8,285 nucleotides of DNA, taken from Terriglobia bacterium. GTDB lineage: Bacteria > Acidobacteriota > Terriglobia > UBA7540. Below, piece after piece: positions 1 through 8,285 of this stretch. The DNA is taken from the NCBI GenBank assembly GCA_030049455.1, contig JASIKV010000188.1, forward strand, positions 1-8,285, in the 5' to 3' direction. The stretch's first letter is position 1; every line of letters starts with the position of its first letter. The notes under the pieces were generated by a model that ran no database searches, had not been told where the DNA came from, and was given only the letters and a program-made list of their open reading frames with translations. A program made the translations under genes and the position numbers.

Positions 1-1242
1 CGATATCTTCCCCCGCGCGCTTACGAGCATTTCGAAGCGCCCCGGCAGACGACCTCCGATGAGCCTTATACGCTGCCCGAGAACCTCTTCTACGCCTACG
101 AGACCACTGGCGACGCGGATTATCGCCGGATGGCTCGCCAATATCTTATGGATCGAACCTATTTTGACCCGCTCAGTCGCGGCGAAAACGTGCTGCCGGG
201 GCTGCACGCTTACAGTCATGTGAACGCCCTGTGCTCCGCCTCGCGCGCTTATCTCGTTCTTGGCGAAACCAAGTACCTGGATGCGGCTCGAAATGCCTTT
301 CAGATGCTCGCCACCACGCAGTCATACGCCTCCGGCGGATGGGCGCCCAATGAAACCTTTGTAACCCCCAACAAGGGTCTGCTGGGCGAAAGCCTGGACA
401 ACACCCACGCGCACTTCGAAACCCCTTGCGGCTCCTACGCGCACCTGAAGCTCACCCGCTACCTGCTGCGCTTCACCGCGGACAGCCGGTACGGCGACAG
501 CCTGGAGCGCGTTCTCTATAACACCATGCTGGGCGTGAAAGACCCCAAAGGCGACGGGCACGTCTTCTACTATTCCGACTACCATCCCTCGGTCCGCAAG
601 GAGTACTACGAGCAGAAATGGCCGTGCTGCTCAGGGACCACTCCGCAGGTGGTGGCGGATTACGCCATCAGCACGTACTTCCACGCTGAAGATGGTGTTT
701 ACGTAAACCTCTTTACGCCCTCGGAACTGACCTGGCAGAGTCAGGACGGCACAGTGAAACTGACTCAGAGAACCCAATACCCGGAATCGGATTCCACCGA
801 GATTCTCGTGGAGACGACCTCGCCCCATGAATTCACCCTCAATATTCGAATTCCCGGTTGGCTACAGTCGCCCGCGCAGCTTGCCGTCAACGGAAAGCCC
901 TTCATCGCCGATGCGCAGCCCGGAACGTTTGCTGCGGTGCGCCGGCGCTGGCAAACGGGCGATTCTCTGGAGGTCCAACTCCCCTTCTCTTTCCGATGGG
1001 AGGCGATTGACGAGCAGCACCCCACAACCGCCGCGCTGATGTGGGGTCCGCTCATGCTGGTGGCGCTCGATTCGCCCTTGGAGATTTCGCGGAAGTCGGT
1101 CATTTCCACTCCGCAAGGGATCAATTCCATCCCCAACTCAACGCTGGCCTTTGAAATGCCGCAGCCGCCGGGCAAGGTCCGCTTCGTACCCTTCTATCGA
1201 GTTCAGGACGAAACCTACACGACTTATGTTCAAGCTGGATGA
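1..1242 (+). CDS. GH127-family (DUF1680) glycoside hydrolase, probable beta-L-arabinofuranosidase; 5' end outside window
   Basis: The frame is open from base 1, well upstream of the first internal ATG at 130, so this is the last 413 residues of a longer protein. Family members are usually 600-800 residues and hydrolyse beta-L-arabinofuranosides from plant glycans. In the fragment numbered from base 1, the (alpha/alpha)6-barrel signatures are TLPENLFYAYETTGD (23-37), SYASGG (about 108-113), NETF with Glu118 (codon 352-354), ETPC with Glu140 and Cys143, and WPCCSGT with Cys209-Cys210 (bases 625-630). By comparison with Bifidobacterium HypBA1, Glu118 would be the acid/base, Cys209 the nucleophile, and Glu140, Cys143, Cys209 and Cys210 the zinc ligands. 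The C-terminal beta region ends in the typical PFYRV-DE-YTTY stretch, so the 3' end is intact. One oddity is ETPC, where the reference family has E-T-C. Family assignment is firm; the exact substrate is not. The signal peptide, if any, lies outside the window. Confidence 0.9.
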   Translation, partial: RYLPPRAYEHFEAPRQTTSDEPYTLPENLFYAYETTGDADYRRMARQYLMDRTYFDPLSRGENVLPGLHAYSHVNALCSASRAYLVLGETKYLDAARNAFQMLATTQSYASGGWAPNETFVTPNKGLLGESLDNTHAHFETPCGSYAHLKLTRYLLRFTADSRYGDSLERVLYNTMLGVKDPKGDGHVFYYSDYHPSVRKEYYEQKWPCCSGTTPQVVADYAISTYFHAEDGVYVNLFTPSELTWQSQDGTVKLTQRTQYPESDSTEILVETTSPHEFTLNIRIPGWLQSPAQLAVNGKPFIADAQPGTFAAVRRRWQTGDSLEVQLPFSFRWEAIDEQHPTTAALMWGPLMLVALDSPLEISRKSVISTPQGINSIPNSTLAFEMPQPPGKVRFVPFYRVQDETYTTYVQAG

Positions 1243-1271
1243 GCAGCTCAGGTGCTCTTAGGATCAGCAGT

Positions 1272-2264
1272 TTAATAGGTCTTCGCGAGCGGGTCTTTGC
1301 GTTGGGCGACGGAGTATCCCCAGCGATCGGTGGCTTCCTTGTAGACGTGCGTCTTGCGCAGGGCGATGAACTCTTCTGAGGTCTTCATCACTTCGTTGGG
1401 GCGCAGTTGGCTGCGCACCAGAAAATCCGGTTCAGGCGGATAGCAGGCGAGCGGCACGCCGACGGTTGGTGAACTCACGGCCTCCCCCGGCTGCCGTGTA
1501 ATGTGGGCGTTGGTGGGCAACGCGGCACTCTGGTAGCGCAGGTCCATGCTCCAGCGCACCACGTCCGTCTTGTTTTCAAAGCTCGCGTGCGGTGTGCGGT
1601 TGGTCATGATCAGCGCACCGCCCTTGGAAACCGGCGCGGGCACGGGACGGCGCGCGCCGAACTGGTCCACGGGAATCTCCAAATAGTGGGCCATATCGTC
1701 GGGCTGGTGGAAGAACAGCGCGCCCTTGTGCGCGCGCGGCATCACCCACATGCAGCCGCGCTCAATCGTCGCATCCACCAGCGGCATCCAGACGGTCAAA
1801 ATCAGGCTCATGTCGCAATACGCTTCCAGGTAGGCGGAATCCTGATGCCACGGCACGGGGCTCCACGCATGGCTCGGAACCTTGGGGCGCAGACGGTAGA
1901 CGGCAGACGCAATAATTTCAGGCCCGCAGAATTGCTCGGCTACATCGAGCAGTTTGGCATTGGTCATCAGGCCGAAGAAACTGGGCAGCGCAACCTTGTT
2001 GTCCCACATCGATTTCGAAATTGCCTGATCCTCGCGATCCACGTGCGCCAGGCGGTGCTCGAAGTCGTATTCCTCGTAGGTGCGCGAAAGCGTGCCCGCT
2101 GCAACGGCCTCCCGGCAGCGCCGGTCGAGGTCTGCGCTGATCTCATCAATCACGGGCTGAAGTTCAGCATTCGTGAAGAGCCGCTCGACGATGAGATAGC
2201 CTTCCTCATCAAAGTGGCGGATTTGCCGCTCGTCGAGGCGGAATTGGATTCCTGTTCCGGGCAT
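1272..2264 (-). CDS. Phytanoyl-CoA dioxygenase (PhyH)-like Fe(II)/2-oxoglutarate-dependent oxygenase
   Basis: A 330-residue soluble protein of normal length for bacterial PhyH-family enzymes, which hydroxylate small molecules using Fe(II), O2 and 2-oxoglutarate. The N-terminus has the family's opening pattern FDEEGYLIVERLF (18-30). The iron facial triad is visible as His140-x-Asp142 (PWHQD) and distal His226 (TPHASFENKT). Arg237, eleven residues later, is the expected 2-oxoglutarate carboxylate anchor. Between them lies WMPLVDATIERGCMWVMPRAHK (159-180), the usual core beta-strand and turn with a G-C-hydrophobic-x-P-x-S/A-H-like signature. There is no signal peptide or membrane segment, so it is probably cytoplasmic. 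The ATG at 2264 has a GGAG ribosome site 7 bases upstream. It lies 32 bases downstream of kinase B on the same strand and converges with the hydrolase. The substrate cannot be deduced; bacterial homologues act on many metabolites, so phytanoyl-CoA itself is unlikely. Confidence 0.9.
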   Translation of the reverse strand: MPGTGIQFRLDERQIRHFDEEGYLIVERLFTNAELQPVIDEISADLDRRCREAVAAGTLSRTYEEYDFEHRLAHVDREDQAISKSMWDNKVALPSFFGLMTNAKLLDVAEQFCGPEIIASAVYRLRPKVPSHAWSPVPWHQDSAYLEAYCDMSLILTVWMPLVDATIERGCMWVMPRAHKGALFFHQPDDMAHYLEIPVDQFGARRPVPAPVSKGGALIMTNRTPHASFENKTDVVRWSMDLRYQSAALPTNAHITRQPGEAVSSPTVGVPLACYPPEPDFLVRSQLRPNEVMKTSEEFIALRKTHVYKEATDRWGYSVAQRKDPLAKTY

Positions 2265-2271
2265 TTTGAAA

Positions 2272-2275
2272 CTCC
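2272..2275 (-). promoter_or_regulatory. Ribosome binding site of the PhyH-like gene
   Basis: GGAG on the minus strand lies 7 bases before the ATG at 2264. It supports that start and independent translation initiation within a possible polycistronic message. It is the only clear Shine-Dalgarno sequence among the three minus-strand genes. Confidence 0.6.
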
Positions 2276-2296
2276 AACTGGACCTAATCTTACCAC

Positions 2297-5512
<3,216 letters not shown>

Positions 5513-5537
5513 TCCTTGCAGCAACCCCTGGCGATCA

Positions 5538-5565
5538 ATTCTACATTACAAAACCCGAAGGTCAT
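5538..5565 (-). promoter_or_regulatory. Possible internal promoter for kinase B
   Basis: On the minus strand TAGAAT (5538-5543, 5 of 6 to the -10 consensus) follows ATGACC (5560-5565, 4 of 6 to -35) with a 16-base spacer, overlapping the kinase A stop codon. Transcription would begin about 20 bases upstream of the kinase B ATG. The match is modest and could be chance. If real, kinase B and the dioxygenase could be expressed without kinase A. Confidence 0.3.
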
Positions 5566-7964
5566 CACTCCGGCAGGCCCATGCGGTGCAGCAGGGCCTT
5601 AAAGCGCGCCTCGGAATGCAACTGATCCAGTTCCGGGTCAACCTTCACGGTTGCCAGGAGCATGGAACGATCCTCGTAAGCCTTTTCAAGGGCGGCCAGC
5701 GCGCGTTCGCGGTCGCCGAGGCCGGCATAAACCTCGGCAAGATTATACGCAGGCACATAGCTTCGCTTGGACCAGTCTTCGAGCTGCCGTAAAATCTGTT
5801 GGGCATCGCTCTTTCTGCCGGCCAGCGCGTAGGCGCGGCCGAGCTCCGCCAGCGGCCAGGGGAATTCGGTCTGCAGCTTTCTGGACTCCTGGTATTCCTG
5901 AATCGCCTGCGGCAAATCCCCCTTGGCTTCCGTGGCCATCCCCAGAGCCAGGTGCGCAAACCAGTCATTGGGGTCAAGCTCGAGGGCCCGGCGGACTTGG
6001 GTGATTCCCTGACTATAGTCGCCCGAAATGTGGAGAATCATGCCGACCATGCGATTGGTTTCGCTTGATTCCGGGGCCAGGTCGCGGGCGCGCGTGCCCT
6101 CACGAATGGCCTCCTCAAACCGTCCCTCCGAGGCCAGAAGCCAGGCGTAGTATTCGTGGGCCGGGGCGTAATCGGGCTTAAGGCTGATGGCGCGCTGAAA
6201 TTCCTTCTCGCCCGTGCTCCAATCGTAATTGTAACTAAATTCCGCGAAGGCCAGGTCCGTATGGGCTTCCGCCTGCGAGTCATCCAGCTCCAGCGCCTTC
6301 TTTGCCGCGTCCAGCCCCTCGGGCATGCACTCGCGAGGCGCGAGGAAAAAATCGTCGGCCACCAGATCGGCATAAGAAATGCCTTCATACGCAAGCGCGA
6401 AGTTCGGGTCCAGCTTGAGGGCCTGATGAAACGACTCGATACCGCTCAGCACTCCCTCTTTTGTGAACCGTTCCGCGTTGTAGCGGCCCTGGAGGTAAAG
6501 GCGATAAGCCTCCGAATTGCTGGTTGCTCCTTTGCTCAGGCTTTTTTCTTCTGCATTGCTCAGCCGCGTGCGCAGCTTTTGGGAGATTTCCCGCGCGATC
6601 TCCTGCTGAACCGCCAGCAGGTCGGCTTGCTGGCGATTGAATTGCCCGCCCCACAGTTCCGAGCCGTCTTGCACTTTGATCAAATCCGCATCCACCACCA
6701 GAGTGCCGGCGCGCTCGCTGATGCTTCCCGTGACCACAGCATCCACATTCAGGTCGCGCCCGGCCTTGCGGGGATCGACCTGCTGCCCCTTGTAACCCGT
6801 GACCGTCCCGCGCGCCATCACTCGAAGCTCAGGGAGCTGCGACAAGCTGCCGATCAGGCTTTCGGTAATCCCATCGCCCAGGTATTCCGTGTTGGGGTCG
6901 TTTGCGGCATTCACAAAGGGGAGCACCGCGAGCGAATGAATGCTGTCACCGGCAGAACGCGAGCGCCAGAACCACGCCGCCAGCCCCAGCACTGCGGCCA
7001 AAACCAACGCCCCGGCCACGCGCCGAGCCATCGCGCTCCACCGGCGCTTGGAATCCGGACTTGCAACGGTTTCCGGGCGAAGGGCGGAGGATTTGCCCGA
7101 CTCCGTGTCGCGCCGCAGGCGCTTCAGATCCGCGCGCAGGTCGGAAGCGTGCTGATAGCGGACGTCCCGATCCTTTTCGAGCGCCTTGCAAATGATCTCC
7201 TGAAGCTGGGGGGGCAAATCGGGGTTCGAATGCAGCGCCGAGGGCGGCTGGCGGTTTAGAATTGCTTCTTGAATCACCCCGGAAGTGTTGCCGCTGAAAG
7301 CAGGCGCGCCGGTGGCCATCTCGTAAAGCACCAGGCCCAGCGAGAAGATGTCGGTGCGCGCGTCGAGTTCCTCCCCGCGTACCTGCTCGGGCGACATGTA
7401 CGCCACCGTCCCCATGGTCACGCCCGGACTGGTAACGAATTCCTCGCGCGTGGCCGCCGTCAGCGCGGCCGAGGCGCTGGAACCCTGTTTTGAGGGGCCC
7501 ACCTTGGCGAGGCCGAAATCCAGTATCTTTGCCTGCCCGCGCTGGGTCACGAAAATGTTGGCGGGCTTGATGTCGCGATGAATGATCCCCTTCCCGTGGG
7601 CGGCGTCCAGGGCGTCGGAAATCTGTATGGCCAATTCCAGCAGCGTGTCGGTTTTGAGAGGTCTTGATTCAATCCGGTGATTGAGCGTTTGCCCCTCAAG
7701 AAGTTGCATGGCGATGAAGGGCTCGCCTTCATGCGCATTGACTTCGAAGATGGTGCAAATGTTGGGATGATCGAGCGCGGAGGCGGCGCGAGCCTCGCGC
7801 TGAAAGCGCTCGAGCGCCTGCGGGTCTTTGACGAGGTTTTCAGGCAGAAATTTCAGGGCCACAAAGCGGCCAAGCATGGTGTCCTCAGCCTTGTACACCA
7901 CGCCCATCCCGCCGCCGCCCAGCTTTTCAATGATTTTGTAGTGCGAAACGGTTTTCCCGGTCAT
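5565..7964 (-). CDS. Receptor-type serine/threonine protein kinase (kinase A) with TolB-like and TPR extracytoplasmic region
   Basis: 799 residues. The ATG at 7964 is the only standard start, since an in-frame TGA lies four codons upstream. Kinase domain, residues 9-285: GGGGMG loop (16-21), Lys38, Glu57, HRDIKPAN with His129-Arg130-Asp131-Lys133-Asn136, DFG 149-151, SPE 191-193; an RD-type, apparently active kinase. A short basic stretch (SKRRW, 305-309, and RR 314-315) precedes one membrane segment (about 317-334), which fits a cytoplasmic kinase. Outside follows a TolB-like domain (about 344-465) beginning SLAVLPFVN and containing YLGDGITESLIGSLSQLPEL, the pattern of COG5616-type domains also fused to adenylate cyclases and CadC-like regulators. 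TPR repeats occupy about 484-765, with units ending in LDPN- or LKPD-like turns. The tail VKVDPELDQL...RFKALLHRMGLP is typical of this family's C-terminus. It is first in the putative operon and has no clear Shine-Dalgarno sequence. Signal and targets are unknown. Confidence 0.93.
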   Translation of the reverse strand: MTGKTVSHYKIIEKLGGGGMGVVYKAEDTMLGRFVALKFLPENLVKDPQALERFQREARAASALDHPNICTIFEVNAHEGEPFIAMQLLEGQTLNHRIESRPLKTDTLLELAIQISDALDAAHGKGIIHRDIKPANIFVTQRGQAKILDFGLAKVGPSKQGSSASAALTAATREEFVTSPGVTMGTVAYMSPEQVRGEELDARTDIFSLGLVLYEMATGAPAFSGNTSGVIQEAILNRQPPSALHSNPDLPPQLQEIICKALEKDRDVRYQHASDLRADLKRLRRDTESGKSSALRPETVASPDSKRRWSAMARRVAGALVLAAVLGLAAWFWRSRSAGDSIHSLAVLPFVNAANDPNTEYLGDGITESLIGSLSQLPELRVMARGTVTGYKGQQVDPRKAGRDLNVDAVVTGSISERAGTLVVDADLIKVQDGSELWGGQFNRQQADLLAVQQEIAREISQKLRTRLSNAEEKSLSKGATSNSEAYRLYLQGRYNAERFTKEGVLSGIESFHQALKLDPNFALAYEGISYADLVADDFFLAPRECMPEGLDAAKKALELDDSQAEAHTDLAFAEFSYNYDWSTGEKEFQRAISLKPDYAPAHEYYAWLLASEGRFEEAIREGTRARDLAPESSETNRMVGMILHISGDYSQGITQVRRALELDPNDWFAHLALGMATEAKGDLPQAIQEYQESRKLQTEFPWPLAELGRAYALAGRKSDAQQILRQLEDWSKRSYVPAYNLAEVYAGLGDRERALAALEKAYEDRSMLLATVKVDPELDQLHSEARFKALLHRMGLPE
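7083..7964 (-). repeat. Copy 1 of the tandemly duplicated kinase-domain module
   Basis: Encodes residues 1-294 of kinase A and pairs with 4625-5512. The main non-conserved island inside the copy is the front half of the activation segment (kinase A residues 155-172), where three residues are also missing relative to kinase B. Confidence 0.85.
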
Positions 7965-7975
7965 GAGGCCAATTC

Positions 7976-8003
7976 ATGTTACCACTGGAATGTGGAGTGT
8001 CAA
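7976..8003 (-). promoter_or_regulatory. Sigma70-type promoter of the kinase operon, giving a nearly leaderless message
   Basis: On the minus strand a perfect -35 hexamer TTGACA (7998-8003) is followed after 16 bases by TAACAT (7976-7981, 4 of 6 to TATAAT). The ATG of kinase A begins 11 bases beyond the -10 box. A start point about 7 bases downstream of the -10 would leave only about 4-5 bases of leader, in agreement with the lack of a ribosome binding site. The -35 match is strong and the -10 average. Confidence 0.5.
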
Positions 8004-8020
8004 TTAAAGAGGTTTTGGGT

Positions 8021-8039
8021 TGGTGCCTCAGTTTGAAAC
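8021..8039 (+). repeat. Outer inverted repeat, left copy
   Basis: Bases 8021-8039 match the reverse complement of 8212-8230 at 17 of 19 positions, with a perfect 15-base core GTGCCTCAGTTTGAA at 8023-8037. This repeat brackets the REP doublet, but 28 bases of unrelated sequence lie between it and the left REP arm. The right copy abuts the right arm directly. Confidence 0.8.
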
Positions 8040-8069
8040 TTGCGGCTGGCTCGACGGTGTTCCGATATT

Positions 8070-8093
8070 GTAGCGCGGGTGTCCCCACCCGCG
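8070..8093 (+). repeat. REP hairpin, left
   Basis: GTAG (8070-8073) is followed immediately by an 8-bp perfect stem CGCGGGTG (8074-8081) and CACCCGCG (8086-8093), with a four-base loop TCCC. Confidence 0.75.
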
Positions 8094-8185
8094 ATCCATC
8101 AGTGAATGGCAAAAATACGCGTGTCCCGCCCCTGTGGAATGGGCTTCCAGCCCATGGACATGGCCAGGATGGCCTTGCCACAAGT

Positions 8186-8209
8186 CGCGGGTGGGGACAC
8201 CCGCGCTAC
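8186..8209 (-). repeat. REP hairpin, right (inverted)
   Basis: The same GTAG-headed hairpin on the minus strand: stem 8186-8193 with 8198-8205, loop 8194-8197, and the GTAG complement at 8206-8209. It is identical in sequence to the left REP. Confidence 0.75.
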
Positions 8210-8211
8210 AA

Positions 8212-8230
8212 GATTCAAACTGAGGCACTA
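8212..8230 (-). repeat. Outer inverted repeat, right copy
   Basis: Partner of 8021-8039, with its perfect 15-base core at 8214-8228. It starts at the base next to the 27-bp REPIN arm. Confidence 0.8.
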
Positions 8231-8244
8231 CCACAAGGGCTCTT

Positions 8245-8270
8245 CTCTGTACGACTCGGTGTGCTCCGTG
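8245..8270 (+). repeat. Short degenerate CTCNGTG repeats
   Basis: Three related heptamers start at 8245 (CTCTGTA), 8255 (CTCGGTG) and 8264 (CTCCGTG), spaced 10 and 9 bases apart. Apart from these, nothing recognisable is seen from 8231 to the end of the window: no gene start, RNA gene or promoter. With only three imperfect copies this may be chance. Confidence 0.3.
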
Positions 8271-8285
8271 GTTCAAGCTCCTCTT

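Larger units (their letters stand above)
8068..8211. mobile_element. REPIN/BIME-like element: two inverted REP hairpins with 27-bp perfect arms
   Basis: Bases 8068-8094 are the exact reverse complement of 8185-8211 (27 of 27). Each arm is itself a hairpin preceded on its own strand by GTAG. That tetranucleotide is the known 5' hallmark of REP sequences handled by RAYT (TnpA_REP, Y1-type) transposases, and two inverted REPs about 140 bp long are the definition of a REPIN. The 90-base interior is also foldable: TGTGG (8133-8137) with CCACA (8178-8182) encloses hairpins ATGGGCT/AGCCCAT (8139-8155) and GGCCA/TGGCC (8162-8174). No RAYT gene lies in the window. Alternatives are a generic MITE or a structured RNA. 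Reading frames crossing it are not credible genes. Confidence 0.75.

Noticed and set aside
1241..1257. GAGCA/TGCTC hairpin between the convergent hydrolase and dioxygenase genes as a bidirectional terminator
   Set aside because: The stem is only 5 bp with a 7-base loop, and there is no T tract on either side; too weak to call.
6156..7259. Plus-strand open frame of 367 codons across kinase A
   Set aside because: It is antisense to the conserved kinase/TolB/TPR coding sequence, shows no family motifs and has low-complexity Arg/His/Gln composition.
8068..8211. CRISPR array or tRNA-like gene
   Set aside because: There are only two repeat units and they are inverted rather than direct; the branched fold lacks tRNA arm lengths and conserved T-loop and anticodon features.
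8068..8211. Intrinsic terminator for a gene to the right
   Set aside because: The stems are strong, but no T tract follows on either strand and the double-hairpin layout matches a REPIN better.
7927..8276. Overlapping minus-strand frames (84 and 82 codons) through the palindromic region
   Set aside because: They consist largely of translated REP arms and hairpins, and one runs into the kinase A start in another frame; repeats of this kind are often mis-annotated as small proteins.

Overview
The window most likely comes from a GC-rich soil or sediment bacterium of the Acidobacteriota. This is an inference from two tandem, very similar serine/threonine kinases that begin with GKTVSHYK and continue into a membrane segment, a TolB-like domain and TPR repeats. 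That architecture is multiplied in acidobacterial genomes. A GH127-type arabinofuranosidase and a PhyH-type dioxygenase alongside them fit the same picture. No rRNA, tRNA, CRISPR array, integrase or transposase gene is visible.

Layout: (1) bases 1-1242, plus strand: the C-terminal 413 residues of a GH127 (DUF1680) glycoside hydrolase whose start lies outside the window. (2) 1272-2264, minus strand: a complete phytanoyl-CoA-dioxygenase-like Fe(II)/2-oxoglutarate enzyme, convergent with the hydrolase across 29 bases. (3) 2297-5512, minus: a 1071-residue receptor-type Ser/Thr kinase ('kinase B'). (4) 5565-7964, minus: a 799-residue paralogue ('kinase A'). (5) 7965-8285: no gene. It holds a good sigma70-type promoter reading into kinase A and a striking REP-doublet (REPIN/BIME-like) palindrome inside a second, outer inverted repeat.

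Transcription on the minus strand probably runs kinase A, kinase B, dioxygenase, with gaps of 52 and 32 bases, so the three may form one operon. Each kinase has a cytoplasmic catalytic half with all key residues, one membrane segment, and an outer TolB-like/TPR half. The catalytic halves are about 84% identical by hand alignment, while the outer halves are unrelated at a glance. This suggests two inputs feeding similar phosphorylation output. The link to the dioxygenase is positional only.

The most distinctive non-coding feature is at 8021-8230. Two GTAG-headed GC-rich hairpins face each other in inverted orientation and make 27-bp perfect arms, with a foldable 90-base interior and a further 17-of-19 inverted repeat outside them. 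This matches the known organisation of REPINs mobilised in trans by RAYT (TnpA_REP) transposases. No RAYT gene lies in the window.
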